From positions 11,773,501 through 11,837,500 of the forward strand of contig JAEOAD010000015.1 of the NCBI GenBank assembly GCA_036365145.1: a DNA stretch of 64,000 bases. Direction: 5' to 3'. This document shows, piece after piece, positions 1 through 11,742 of the stretch (within the stretch, counting starts at the first letter, position 1; the number at the start of each line of letters is the position of its first letter). The notes beneath the pieces were generated by a model, which saw nothing but the letters and a program-made list of their open reading frames with translations, had not been told where the DNA came from and searched no databases. Source of the stretch: Orientallactaga sibirica. Taxonomy: Eukaryota; Chordata; Mammalia; Rodentia; Dipodidae. The translations under genes were made by a program, and so were the position numbers.

Positions 1-55
1 TTAATTCCAGCACTCAGGAGGCTGAGTTTGAGATTATCCAGGTCTACAGAATAAA
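1..55 (+). mobile_element. B1 SINE remnant at window edge
   Basis: The window opens inside the B1 block that reads TTAATTCCAGCACTCAGGAGG, in the sense direction, and decays into A/T-rich sequence after about 55 bases. The head of the element lies outside the window. Divergence from a B1 consensus is high, so it is an old copy. Confidence 0.6.
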
Positions 56-2253
56 ATTTTAAAGAAAAAAATTGTTACTGAATTTTAAATTCCTCAATGT
101 ACCTAGCGCAGAATCTTGCAATACAGTAAATGCTCTATGGGTGTTTAAGTAGCTAGATATAGTCAGTAGTACTTTCATTAGTAAAATTAATAGTTACCTT
201 CTAGATTATATGTCTTTCTTAACCACATTTCATAGTGTTACTATCCATAGAATATAATAACCAGATTTTAGCATGGTGTTCAAAGTCTCTTAAAATCTTT
301 TTTTTTTTTTTTTCTGGCCAGATATAAAGATCTTACCATCCCCATTCCCTATAAAATGTAACTTCACACTATTTTTTGGTCTGTTCAAAATTTTTAAATT
401 TTCTTCCCCCTGTGTTTTATCTCATTTTGCTTTCTCAGCCCAAAATGTTCTTTCTCTTTGACTGCTAAAATCCTCAAAAACCAAATTCAAATTAAATTTC
501 CTCTGTGACATTATATCCTGTTGTTCCCAGGCAGGATTAACTCTGGCCTCTCTTTGGCATAGGTAACAAGTTGTGTATAGCTGTACTGTGCACGAATCTC
601 CATGGGACATGGGCTCCACTCAGATGTGGGGATTTTGAGTCATACCCTACCACTCTGTGTTTCTTGAATGCAGTCACATTCTCTTGCCTCAGGCTCACAA
701 ATAGAGAAAGTTTCAGAAACACTCATTTAATTCAATTGTTCTAGAACTAGACTTATCAGGGAAGAATATGGGATTAACTTTTTAAGATATCAATGCATAA
801 AGCCCACCTAAGAATAAGTCAGAGTCTGTAGGAGTGGGACCCAAGCACTGATATGTTAGGACTTCCTTAATTCTATTGTAGGCCAAGTAAGGCAGCCACA
901 GATAAACAGAAAGTGATTCGACCCTTATTCATAGGTCTTGATCACCACCCCCTCTGAGGATGAATCAGTACACCTGGAAAACTTTTGAGTGCAACATAGC
1001 TTTGAAGTGAACTTTAACTTCTAAAGAAATCTGTGATGACACTAAAGGCAGGTAGGATATATCATTAGGACTCAGCCCCCACATGTGGAAATGGTTTGCT
1101 GCAGTCTGGAATGTACCTGAGAAAGAAGCAGCTTTGAAAATGCTAGTAGCAGATGCTCCTGTTTATGCACATGAATTGGCCAAAGATGGCGTTGGTTACT
1201 CCTCAGAGACAGACTCAATTGTTTTTTCCTTAGTCAACTCCACAGAACTCACATGTGGATTATCCAGATGACTCCTATTTTGCAGCAATGTATTCTGGAC
1301 ACGTGTCAGGGGAAGCCATGCACCTCTGTCTCTCATGCTGGGCTCCCTGCCCTGTGTGTACAGGTGTAATGGCCAGAGCAAGAGCTGATTCTCAAAGTGT
1401 CAGTCCACCATTTCATGTAAATCAAGGCTACTAGCAAGGCCTAACAATTTTCTAAAGAGTATTCACCAGTCATCTGGAGAGCATGTTAAATCATATATCA
1501 CCAGCATGAATCCCAGGATTTCTGATTTAATACATTTGATTAAGACTGGTGTGTTCATGACCCCACAGTGAATATCAATAAACCCACTGATGAGTGTCCT
1601 CTGTGGGGACCAAGGGAGAGGGGATATGGAAGTATAATCCAATAGTAATCTGAACAATAGGCAATATGTTTATACAATAAAGTTCTTAATAAAAAATTAA
1701 AATTTTCTTTCCTAAGCAACCAGGTGATACTATTGTTGCTGGCCAAGTGACCATATTTAAAAGTACTGTTTGAGGTACTAGACCAAAAAGGAGGGAGAAA
1801 ACAAGCAGAATGGGTTAAGTTTACCAAGTGATCTGGACGAAAAGTACAGACGAGAGAGGAGGGACTCTTAAAGTTCAGGAACATTCTGTGGCTAATCAGT
1901 GCTGCCCCTTAGCATGCAGAAATAGAGCGCGTATACGTGGCTTTTCCCATGGCCTTCTCTGAGGTGTGAGTATACAAATGAAGTTACATTATAGAAGAGA
2001 ATTTCCAGGGCAGATATTTCTCTTTGCTATAGAATTTTTTTAGTTTCCTCACAAATGTGAAACATCATCAAAAATGTAGCAAACATCCCTTTTCTAAAAA
2101 GAAAATCAACTTTGTTGATCTCCATCCTTATGAAACACACAAAACACTCAGTTTTGTTGAGCTTCTGACAGAGACAGTCTCAACTGCATCTAGGACTGTC
2201 AAGGCAGCAGAACATGGGCAAATAACAATAGCAAAATAGCAAAAGAAGGACCT
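56..2253. other. Unassigned non-coding stretch
   Basis: I recognise no gene, RNA or repeat family here apart from a T run near 299-314. Small reading frames, for example 1083-1271 on the plus strand, have no recognisable motif, no start context of note and no homologous frame elsewhere in the window. Old, decayed repeats could be present below what can be seen by eye. Confidence 0.5.
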
Positions 2254-2254
2254 G

Positions 2255-2285
<31 letters not shown>

Positions 2286-2392
2286 ATAAATAAATTTATA
2301 TAAATAAATTTATATATATAAATAATATATATATAATATGATATAAATAATAAATATATAATAAATTTATATATATGAATATATATATATAT
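2254..2392. repeat. AT-rich microsatellite (TA/TAAA mixture)
   Basis: About 140 bases consist almost only of TATATA, TTTATA and AAATAAAT blocks. It abuts the tail side of the minus-strand DIP element at 2393, so it probably grew from that SINE's A-rich tail (AAATAAATA units) and not from unique DNA. Confidence 0.85.
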
Positions 2393-2614
2393 GTTTTTTA
2401 AATTTGAGAGAGACAGAGAGAGAGAATGGGCCCTCCAGTGGCCTCTCAGCAGCTGTGAATGAACTCCAGATGCATGTGCCCCCTTGTGGGCAGGTGCGGC
2501 ATTGCGCCCTTGAGTCACTTTTGCATCTGGCTAAACATGGGACCTAGAGAATTGAACAAGCATTCTTAGGCTTGGCAGGTGGGTGCCTTAATGGCTAAGC
2601 CATCTCTCCAGCCC
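2393..2614 (-). mobile_element. DIP SINE, long variant
   Basis: Read on the minus strand this is a tRNA-derived DIP element: the GGGCTGGAGAGATGGC head is at 2597-2614, then the tRNA-related part, a central region and the (CT)n block. The central region holds an extra segment that includes the reverse of TTGCGCCCTTGAGTCACTT, which the shorter DIP copies in this window lack. Two other long-form copies are at 37907-38148 and 57625-57869. Confidence 0.85.
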
Positions 2615-2634
2615 AGCCCACATATATATATATA

Positions 2635-2783
2635 TTTTTTTTTTTTTTTGAGGTAAGGTTTCACTCTAGCCTGGGTTGACCTGGAATTTAGTATGTACTG
2701 TCAGAGTGGCCTCAAACTCGTGATGATCCTCCTACTTCTGCCTACTAAATGCTGGAATTAAAGGCATGCATTATGCCTGGCCT
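2635..2783 (-). mobile_element. B1 SINE
   Basis: A T run (the A tail in reverse) is followed by GAGGTAAGGTTTCACTCTAG and by the reverse complement of the B1 body, ending at the GCCTGGC head. It follows the DIP element almost directly, and TA repeats lie between them. Confidence 0.85.
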
Positions 2784-2850
2784 AATATTCAGCTTATATT
2801 TTCATCTACTGTTTGTATCAAGTAATAATTCTCTTCTAGATCACCAAATG

Positions 2851-3163
2851 GGGTTTGGGAAGATAGGTTAGTTGCTAAAGTGCTTGGCCTCTCAAGCATG
2901 AGGACCTAGGTTCAATCCCTAGCACTTATATGAAAATGTTGGGCATGGTGATATATGCTTGTATTCCTACCACTGGGAAGGCAGAGACAGGGGGAATTGC
3001 TAGGGCTCCCTGGCCATCCAGTTTAGATTAATTTGTAGGCTCCAGGTCAATGAGAGACCCTGGTCAAAAAAGAGAAAGCACACCTAAGGCTGTCTTTTGA
3101 CTTCAGCAGGCAGAAACACACATGTATATACCTGTACATAGAAACTCATAAACACACACATAA
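2851..3163 (+). mobile_element. B4-like SINE (ID/B1 composite)
   Basis: The tRNA-like head (GTTGCTAAAGTGCTTGGCCT, then CATGAGGACCTAGGTTCAAT) is followed by a B1-related body (GGGCATGGTGATATATGCTT) and an ACACACAC-rich tail. This order is typical of rodent B4 elements, which are 7SL/tRNA composites. Many substitutions indicate an old copy. Confidence 0.75.
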
Positions 3164-3870
3164 AGCAGAGGTGACCCACTCATGATGAGGTACAGTCTGT
3201 ATTATGTACTGTACTGTAAAGATAGTGGCTACAAATCAAATGCTATCACAGCATTAAGGGAAAGCAACAGGAGAGAGAAATAGATTGTTGGAGGAATCCA
3301 ATTCCTATATAGAGCAAATAGTTAAACTGATGCCAACTAGAAAGCTAGATAAATTCATAGACTTCTAGTAGCAGAATAAGATTTTTAACCTTTACAAAAA
3401 TTGTACTGAGCTTTTCTAGGTCTTTAAATTCTTCTTTTAGCATTTTATTCCCAAGCTTGCTTCCATTAGTTCCATCCAACTTTTTCTTACCCAATAGCAT
3501 GTGGATTATTTCCTGATACAAAAGGCTCATGGTTGGAAAGGACAGAACACTTGAACAACAAATATTCATGGTCTTTGGGAGGATGATTTACATAGCCTGG
3601 TCTTGCCAAGCAGCTTCTGGAAAACCATGTATCTTGGTGGGGAAAAGAGTAGTGCCTGTAGAAAGAATGGGAGGCACAGCATGCACATGAGTGCTTATGG
3701 TTACAACTATATAGGAATTGTGTCTGTTTTTCTAGATCTGTCTGGTTCAGGACCAGTGGAGAAGCCTCCATTGATACCTTCCTTTTCTTTCCTGTGCAGG
3801 TGAAAATACCCCTGTGTACTTCCTATTCAGGACATCCTTCAGATCTGTTTGTTTCTGACACAGCAAAATG
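3164..3870. other. Unassigned non-coding stretch
   Basis: No gene or clear repeat is visible. Both strands have reading frames of 66-94 codons, but none has a motif or a matching partner. Confidence 0.45.
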
Positions 3871-4804
3871 TACAGAACTTTTTTTTTTTTAATTAAGGAG
3901 AAACTTTGTATAGACACATCATGTGTTGAGGCCATCAGTTCCTTCCTTCCTTCCCCCATTCCTCTGAGGGCCCTCCTCAGTGGGATTACTGGCATTCACC
4001 ATGGGGTTGTGGGTTATGAGATGTGAGAGCAGCAGTCAGTCATTGTAGGTGGCAGGGGCAAAGGCTCTGGACATTACCTTCCTCTCTGAGTCTCTTACAA
4101 TGTTTCCACCCTCACTTCTGCAAAACTCCTTAAGCCATAGTGGGTGTGTTTTATGTCTACTTTAGTGCTGAGCTCTCAGCAGCTTCTGGATTTCTGCATT
4201 GGTACTTTTTGAGTATCCTCAGTGTCTGTTTCTATCACCCTGGTGCTGGTTGTCAGGCTCATCATGGAAGCAGCACTCTTGCCCATCTGACCAATTCCTC
4301 TGTGGTTTCACCTGGGCCCTGACTGGTGTGCTAGGGGTGGCTTATCACCTCAATTCCAGCTGCCTTCTGGAGAAAAAAAGAGATTCTCCAATGGAGAATG
4401 AAGTCAGCATAGGTTTACGGGGATAAGCATAGTTAATTAAGAGAGATTTTAATGGGTGTGGCCTTTCATTTGGCCAAAAGCTAGTGGGAGCATCTCACTG
4501 GAGTCCATGATCCCGGTCTCCATAGGATTTGGATTTGGTTTCCAGTTTCAGCTATGAATTCCTTTCCACTGAGCTGATCTCTTAGCCAATCAGAGAGCCA
4601 TTCATTTTCCACCTAGGTTGGGTGCCACTATTGCACATGTGTGTAAATCTTGTCAGGAAGGTTGCTTTTGTATAGTAGTGTCCCTGCTAGCATACAAGGT
4701 TGTTGGCCAATTTCCCCCAGCAGCTCATGTAGAGCTTTCCAGAACTATATGGACAGACCATCTGGGAACTGGCTTCTTTCCAGAATCCATCCATCCAGAT
4801 CTCT

Positions 4805-4973
4805 GTTTTTTTTTTTTTTGTTTGTTTTTTGTTTTTGAGGTAGGGTCTCACTCTAGCTCAGGCTGATCTGGAACTCACTATGTAGTCTCAGGGTGGCCTT
4901 GAACTCATGGCAATCCTCCTACCTCTGCTTCCTGAGTGCTGGGATTAATAGGCCCGTGCCACCATGTCTGGCT
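4805..4973 (-). mobile_element. B1 SINE nested in L1 3' UTR
   Basis: A T/G-rich tail (4805-4836) is followed by GAGGTAGGGTCTCACTCTAG and the reversed B1 body, ending ...CATGTCTGGCT. It interrupts the minus-strand L1 3' UTR, so it is younger than that L1. Confidence 0.9.
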
Positions 4974-5522
4974 CCTTAAAAGTCACGGCCCCAACTCTCC
5001 TATTCCTCTTCTCCCAACCTTGTCCATCTCTATTATCTGTCCCTCAAGTTGCCTGTCAGGTATGCCTGCAACTCTAGCTGTTACAGGTTGGGAATCACAG
5101 ATGAGGGAGAACATGCAGCATTTGTCTTTCTGTGCTTGTGTGAGCACTTGGTATGATCTGTTCCAAGTTTATCCATTTCACACAAATTTCATTATATCAT
5201 TTTCCTTCCTGCTGAGTATAATTTTATTGTGAATATGTACCATATCTTCATTATCTAATCATCAAATAATGGGCATATGGATTGATTCCAGTTCTTAGCT
5301 ATTGTGAATTGAGCAGCTATGAACATGGTTGAGCAAATATCTCTTAATTGAGAAGAGCCTTTAGGGTAGATGCCCAGTAGAGGGAAAGCTGGGCCAGTTG
5401 GTATCTCTATTTTCATCTTTTTCAGAAATATCCATATTGATTTCCATAGTGGTTGTACAAGTTTGCAATACAACCAGCAGTGAATGAGGGTTCCTCTTTC
5501 CCCACATCCTTGCCAACACTTA

Positions 5523-5845
5523 CTGTCACTTGATTTTTTTTAAATGCATTCACATGCACAACCAGCCTACACCATCCCATTTGAAGTCCTTATGTGGTCC
5601 ATGTTGGTTCACATTTTTTTAAAAGATTTTGTTATTTATTTATTTGAAAGAGAGAGATACAGAAATAGGCAGGTAGAGAGAATGGGCGCACCAGGGCTTC
5701 CAGCCACTGCAAACGAACTCCAGCTGCATTTGTACCTGGATTACATGGGTCCTGGAGAATCAAGTCTCTAACTGGGGTCCTTAGGCTTCACAGGCAAGAG
5801 TTTAACTGCTAAGACATCTCTCCAGCCCCTGTCATTTGATTTTTT
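5523..5845 (-). mobile_element. DIP SINE with possible 3' transduced flank, nested in L1
   Basis: The DIP body occupies 5618-5828 on the minus strand. The direct repeats CTGTCACTTGATTTTTT (5523-5539) and CTGTCATTTGATTTTTT (5829-5845) bracket more than the SINE: about 78 extra bases (5540-5617) lie between the SINE tail and the distal repeat. The second L1 copy (near 16760-16785) runs straight through this point, which confirms that both the SINE and the extra bases are inserted. The simplest reading is transcription past the SINE tail and co-mobilisation of its 3' flank. Confidence 0.75.
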
Positions 5846-6159
5846 AATAATAGCCATCCTGACTGGAGTAAGATGGAATCTCATAGTTGATATAATCTTC
5901 AATTCCCTAATGGTTAATGATGTTAAACATTTTCTTCAGTGAATATTAGTCATTTGTATATCTTCCATTGAGAATTCCCTATTCAGTTCTCTGCCCCATT
6001 TTTTGAGTGAGTGGATTGTTGGACATATTTATTGCTTAGTCTTTTGAGTTCTTTGAAGATTCTAGATATTAGGTCTCTGTCAGTTATATAGCTGGTGAAG
6101 ATTTTCTCCCATTCTGTGGGTAGTCTGTTGGTGCTGATTACAGTATGTTTTTACAGAAC

Positions 6160-7108
6160 CTTTTTGAATTGCATTTTTAAGTACTACCCAAGTGTTCTTT
6201 AAGGCCAGTAGGGAAAGATATTTAGACTTTTTTCCATTGGCACCTTATGATCAAAATTCTTGCCTGTTAAATGCAAAAAGCCCTAAACTGATTTCTTTAA
6301 AAAGACCTAACTTAAATACATCTGTGGAAACTAAGCATAATTTATTTTAAAATTAGGTTAAAAATATTTGCAGTGTATGCCCAAACTTTTCCAGATGTTA
6401 AAACAAGTAAACACCATTAGATCAAATTTAATTTGGTTTGGTGTTTTAATCAACTTTTACCTTGATTTTTATTTTTGCTTATAACAAGGTTTACTCGTGT
6501 GTTGGAGGTGGTCTTAAAAGTGTTAATTTTAACTTTACTTTATAACACAAATACAAGCACCAAGGCATTTTCTTATTATAAGCTGAGTTAGATAAACTTT
6601 CAGCATGGCTCTGCTTCATTAAACCAGGAAGTTTATACACCCTAACAAAAAAAATATGTATTTCCATTTCATGTTGGCATCAATGGTGGTACTGTGTATA
6701 ATGTCATTAGTACTGGTAGCTGGAATTCTCCATGGGAGACTGATGAAAGACAGATGACAATAAAAAGGGCATCAGAAACCAAAAATAAATGTGGGGTGTG
6801 GATTGAGAAGCAAGGGCACTCGCTCCTTGCTAAGGCAAAAATTGTTTCTTGGTGGCCTTCAGAGCTTTAAGGAGACTGAGTTTGGCAGTTTCTATATGAT
6901 ATGGCAGGTAGCAGGGTGATCTTGGACAGACACAGGGAAATGGATTTTCCCAATTATCATATGTATATGTAGTATTTATGGGCTGTGTTGTGCTGCATGA
7001 TATGTTTTGTTTGTCCTAAAGGTTTATCAAAATTATAGCATGTGTCAAAACTTCATTTCTTTCTTGTGTTTTTATTGGCATATATTAATTTTACTCCTTA
7101 ATGGGTTT
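6160..7108. other. Unassigned AT-rich stretch
   Basis: No gene or clear repeat was recognised. Composition is AT-rich with no long frame. Confidence 0.45.
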
Positions 7109-7377
7109 CATTATGACATTATTTTTAAAAATATTTTGTTTATTTATTTGAGAATGACAGACAGAAAGAGAAAGAGGCAGAGAGAGAGAGAGAGAGAGAG
7201 GGAGGGAGAGAGTGGGCTCATCAGGGCCTCTAGCCACTGCAAACAAACTCCAGATGCATGAGCTACTTTGTGCATCTGGCTTACGTGGGTACTGGGGAAT
7301 CGAGCCTTGAACCAGGGTCCTTAGGCTTCTCAGGCAAGCACTTCCTAAGCCATCTCTTCAGCCCTCGTTGTGACATT
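7109..7377 (-). mobile_element. DIP SINE with target-site duplication
   Basis: CATTATGACATT (7109-7120) and CGTTGTGACATT (7366-7377) flank a full-length minus-strand DIP: A/T tail, (GA)n block at 7170-7215, body, and GGGCTGAAGAGATGG head ending near 7365. Two mismatches in 12 suggest moderate age. Confidence 0.9.
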
Positions 7378-8165
7378 CTTATGTATGTATGAAATGTATT
7401 TTGATCATATTCATCCCCTATTTCCATTTTTTCTTCTCTTCCCACTCCAGATGAACCCCTTCCTTCTCCCAACTAGTTCCCTTTCTGCTTTTGTGCCTTT
7501 TGTTGGATGAACCACTGAGTTTTATGAGAGTTTGTGGAATTTGAATGTAATGCCAACATACGGTCCAGTTCATGTGTTTGAACACTTGGTCCTCAGCAAA
7601 GTGGCATTGTTGGGAAAGGTTGTAGAACCTACAGAAGGTAAGGTTTTGTTGCAGGCAGTGTGTCACTGGGGTGGGCCTTGAGGAGATACAGCTTGGCCCT
7701 GTTCTCTCTCTCTTTCTCTCTCTCCTTCCTCCCTGCTGATGTGATAATTTGACAGGGGTGTCTTGTTATAGCCTTGTTTTCTCTGCCATGATGGATTCTA
7801 TTCTTAGAACTATAAGTCAAAATAAACTCGGTTCTTCCCTAAGATGTTTCTGATCAGGTACTTTGTCCAGGCAATAAAGAAGTTTCTGATACAGGGTTGC
7901 TTACAGGCATGGGTGATAGTTTATTTATAGGAGCATGGGCCCCTTTTGATGGCTACACTGCTGAAGAAATTTTTTCTCCCTCCTTCATTAACCATTAACT
8001 GTGTATGAATCCTCAAGGAAGGGTGGGCCCTCTTGAGCTTCTCCTCTCTCCATAACAGGATGTTTATGGGCTCAAAATTGTGCACAGCTTGTGCACTTAA
8101 TCATAATTGTTGTGAGTTCAAAGTGCAAGGGCCATGTCATGCCTGAAAGTCAGTGTTTCACACCA
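7378..8165 (-). mobile_element. Lx-like L1 3' UTR, split by a MaLR LTR
   Basis: The sequence matches my memory of the reverse complement of the murine Lx-type 3' UTR: a pyrimidine-rich 3' portion (7378-7530), then the block GGGTTGCTTACAGGCATGGG (7894 on), the paragraph around GGCTACACTGCTGAAGAAAT, and GGCCATGTCATGCC near 8130. The LTR at 7533-7893 splits it. Related blocks occur at 30215-30560 and 54575-54960. Confidence 0.75.
7533..7893 (+). mobile_element. MaLR-type solo LTR inside Lx
   Basis: It starts TGTGGAATTTGAATG and ends ...CTGATACA, 361 bases, bracketed by GAGTT (7528-7532) and GGGTT (7894-7898). A 5-base duplication fits ERVL/MaLR integration. Inside are GTGTCACTGGGGTGGGCCTT and AAAATAAACTCGGTTCTTCC, which hold the polyadenylation signal and downstream part typical of rodent MT/ORR1 LTRs. 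No internal retroviral sequence accompanies it. Confidence 0.75.
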
Positions 8166-9129
8166 CATACCCTGTGATAATAGATGTTTCATTTATGTTT
8201 TGAAAAGTAGTTTTCTGAATCATCTTGAATATTCAGGAAGCATGATGATTAGCACCTGTGTAGAAATCAAAGAATAAAGAGGTGAAACTACACAAAAATT
8301 GACCCTTGACCCTTGTAATTGCAAGCCTTATCTGATCAAGTCTTCTGTATTGTTTGTTTAAAAAGCTACTAAATATATCTCTGTGTGTATTCTAGTTGTT
8401 CATATCGCATATCTATGTGTAATTGAACAAATAATAAAGATGTTGTTAATGGTTTCTACCATCCTTTTCATTTTAATCTTGTCAGTTTGGTTCCTAGGGG
8501 TTTGGAAAATTGGGACAATTTTGAGTCAATCTTGTGATAGAGAAGAAAAAAATAGACAAAGTCATCACATTGGGCTGGAAGGGCTTTGGGTTGTAGACAG
8601 AAAAGAGGATTTCAAATTGTTCTATGTTGTGCTATGAAAAGGCTATGGAAAGACTCACTCGACATTTACAGTAAATTCCCTATAACTAAGCACTGTTCTT
8701 GACTTTCATTATGAAACTCTTTGCTTGTTTTCTTGTGGCACAGTTGACCAACCCTCATTTTCGAAGTATCTTTTCTTGGGTTTCTAAAGACTGCTTGATG
8801 ACATGTTCATAAATATGTGTCTCCTAGCACCATCAGTTAGTCTAGCATAGACTGTAAGTAACATGTGATCTTGTTCAATGTGCCCATTTTTCTCACATAA
8901 CAAGCAATCTGGTGGTTGCAGATGAGGTACAAAGTAGTAGCTCAAGAAAATCATTTTTGTTTTTAGGGTTTTTTTTTTTTTATCAAGGTGTCTTTTTACC
9001 TCCAGACATTAGAACTATGTCATGAGTAAAAGACAATTCAGTAGAGGAAGGGAAAAAAAGGATATATGCCAGTGGAATCTCTTTACTAAGAGAAGAAAAT
9101 TTGAAATATGTAGTAGACCTCCCTTTAAT
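8166..9129. other. Unassigned non-coding stretch
   Basis: No gene, RNA or familiar repeat was recognised. An 84-codon plus frame at 8383-8637 is hydrophobic at its start, but it lies in AT-rich sequence and nothing supports it as a gene. Confidence 0.45.
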
Positions 9130-10060
9130 TCTTTTTAAGTTCTTCATTGACAATCTCTGGACATATAGACAATATACCATGATCAAAATCCTCACCCTCA
9201 TCCTCCATCCTGAAATCCACCTCCACTGAATGCTTCCTTCTTTCCAAGTAGTCTCTCTTCTAATTTGATGTCTTCATTTTTTCCTCCTGTTATTCATGTC
9301 TTGCATAAATAGCGTCAGCCACTGTGAGGTCATGAATATCAAGGTCACTTTGTGTCTGGAAGACAGTATTGTAAGCAGTCATCCCTTCCTTTATCTGTTA
9401 CATTTTTATGCCACTTCTTCCATAATGGTCACTGAACCTTGAAGGGTGTGTTAGTGATGTCTCACATAGTGCCGATCATACTACTGTCACATTTCTAATT
9501 AATTTGGTGAGTTTAGAGTCTTCCCAATGGTCACCACCATCTGAAAAGCAAAGCTATTAAAACCCAAAATGAGAGCACCATTAACATATAAGAATACACC
9601 TAAATATTTAGAGAGCAGTTTGGTGAACATAATATATCCATTAGCCATACAACACTGGTAGTTTCCCACCTATGGCTTATTATCTCCCTAGCCATAGGCT
9701 TTGATTAGGTTTTCAACATCAAGCATGAATTCTCTTCCCTGGAGTGGTTCTCAAGTACAGTCAGAGAGCAGATGGTGTCCCCCATAACAGACATGCCACC
9801 ATTATACCAGTTGGTATACTTGACCTGCATGTCCACCAGAATAGCTTCAGGGTCCACTGCTGGTTAAAACTGTTGATGATGTTTCTCCCCAAAAGGTTGC
9901 ATAGGTTTGTGTAGCTTTCCTGACAGCTACTCAACAGGGAAGAGGCTTCCAGTTCAGATTCATCTTGATTTCTCAGTGACCTGCATCCCTTACACCCTCT
10001 TGTATTCTACATGGTATTTCTAACTTTATATTGTCTGGGTTAATTGGATAAAGCCAAAGA
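9130..10060 (-). mobile_element. Lx-like L1 3' UTR
   Basis: Landmarks of the reversed rodent Lx 3' UTR appear in order: CCAAGTAGTCTCTCTTCTA (9245), GTGAGGTCATGAATATC (9323), CTAGCCATAGGCTTTGATTA (9690), CAGACATGCCACCATTATAC (9788), and GGGAAGAGGCTTCCAGTTCA near 9940. It is a different L1 3' UTR lineage from the 7378-8165 copy or overlaps another part of it. No ORF2 is attached on the right, or it has decayed. Confidence 0.75.
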
Positions 10061-11499
10061 AATCTCCCTACCACCATATTGAAGTTTTTGTGCAAATACA
10101 AGAAACAGATAATCTATTACACCCCTGCTTGTCCAGTTAGAACAGTCCATTGGTTTATGGTCCGTAACCCAAGCAGAAACTCCTAAGGAAAGAAAGTTGG
10201 GTGCAGTGTGAGAGAAGGTCACTTATCAAGCAAGTGAAAAAGCGTTGAGATCAGAACCTCTCAGTGCATCTCTAACCACACCATGTACTTGATGCTTTAT
10301 TAACAGAAGGGTCAATTCTAGGTGAAATCTGCAAACAGGATCAGAGGTCCATGGCTGTGACAAAGAAAAGCTAACAAATCTTTTAGTGGTCTCAGGGGTC
10401 AAAGTGAATAGAATTAGTGCCCTGAGGATCTAGATTATGTTGTCATTTTTCTTCCTTATACACTCGATGAATTTCAGGTTATGTGGGGAAAAGATTAAGG
10501 TAATATGTATTCTGAATGTTAGGATATAGTTGTAGTTTCTAGTTTTCACTTGAAATATTCTTTTCATAAATTCTTGATTAATACACATACTTAGTTTTGG
10601 TTGACCTTCCCACTCTTTCTCCTCTGCCCCACCCCTCTGCTCCTCTACCCTACCTTTCCACCCCCAGCACTCCCCATTTGACTTTTATATCACTTGAGTT
10701 TTAAAATCTAGTGTTTAAAATCAAAGAGGTACTGAGGGACATTATATGGAAAACCAAATAGAAAGGAGTGATATTCCTACAAAGTGATAAATTAGTTACT
10801 TCTACCTGGGTACCATGCATCAATTCTGAGTAAGCAAAGAGAGAGGTAGAGAGAGGCTGGGAATCCAGAATTGGCCAGTGTCAAAAAGTTTCTGCAGAGG
10901 GCAGGAATTTAGCAAAGCTCCTGTGATCACCTGAAGCTAGAATTCTGAACTGGGAGAAATAGCACAAGACTCTGAGCTCTTCAATATATTTTTAAAAATT
11001 TGAATCATATAGTAGGGTAAGGGAGCTAATGAGTCAAACTGCAAACCTCAACAAAACAACATTGATTAACTCTCAGTTTTTCCTAGTAGATTACAAAAAT
11101 CCCAAGTTCTATAGGGAAAAAATTTGTAACATTTGGTTCTAGACAGGAGCAGATCAGATGGACATTAACACAACAGTTTCAATCTGTAATCCCAGATTGA
11201 TTTGATTGAATTTGAGTGTTTAATTCCCTAATAGATGCCTAGAGGGAAAAGCAACAGTTATCTGAAGAAAATTTACTACACATAGACAAAAACACATTTA
11301 CTTCTGAGCATATAGTAAATTACTAAGCATGCCGAGAAATAAGGACATTTGAAGAAAAACTAAGAAAAACAGTAAGACAATTGAGACATAGTAATTAGCA
11401 AGCAATGACTATTTTAAAAACATGGTTAATTACTAAAGGAAATAGAAGAAAAACTAGAAGAATGAATAATTTACACAGAGTATTTGTAGGTATAAAAAC
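10061..11499. other. Unassigned AT-rich stretch, possibly very old L1
   Basis: No firm identification. The A-rich plus strand between about 10730 and 11499 resembles decayed L1 ORF1-side sequence and lies just upstream of clear ORF1-tail similarity at 11850, so it may be the older part of the same plus-strand L1. This is inference only. Confidence 0.35.
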
Positions 11500-11742
11500 A
11501 TACTTCAGGGGCTGGAGAGATGGATTAGCTGTTAAGGCATTTGCCTGTGAAGCCAAAGGACCCAGGTTCAATTCCCCAGTACCCACGTAAGCCAGATGCA
11601 TAAGGGGCACATGCATCTGGAGTTTGTTTGCAGTGGCTGGAGGCCCTGCCATGCCCTTTCTCTCTCTGTCTCTCTCCTATCTCCTCTCTCTCTCTCTCTC
11701 TCTGATTGCAAATAAATAAAATTAAAAATATATATACTTCAG
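11500..11742 (+). mobile_element. DIP SINE with 9-bp target-site duplication
   Basis: A perfect ATACTTCAG direct repeat (11500-11508 and 11734-11742) flanks a full-length DIP: head at 11509, the B-box-like region GGTTCAATTCCC near 11566, a (CT)n block at 11660-11703 and an AAATAAATAAA tail. It sits in the old L1 and is younger than it. Confidence 0.92.

Larger units (their letters stand above)
3871..6159 (-). mobile_element. L1 LINE, 5'-truncated: 3' UTR and ORF2 tail
   Basis: The poly-A (as T, 3879-3890) opens a minus-strand L1. Its roughly 1.1-kb 3' UTR (about 3890-5040) matches the other 3' UTR copies at 14915, 34555 and 43565. The 3' end of ORF2 follows (about 5100-6148), with the typical reversed text around GAGCAGCTATGAACATGG. 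The short direct repeat TACAGAAC at 3871-3878 and 6152-6159 is a plausible TSD, giving a total element of about 2.27 kb including later insertions. Two SINEs sit inside it: a B1 at 4805-4973 and a DIP at 5540-5828. ORF2 is not open, so the copy is inactive. Confidence 0.85.

Noticed and set aside
1083..1271. 62-codon plus frame with a protein-like composition
   Set aside because: No motif, no recognised relative and no splice or promoter context. Frames of this length are expected by chance.
11509..11590. tRNA-like head with box-B-like text
   Set aside because: It is the tRNA-derived head of a DIP SINE, with a TSD and A tail. The same applies to every other DIP head in the window, so no tRNA gene is called.
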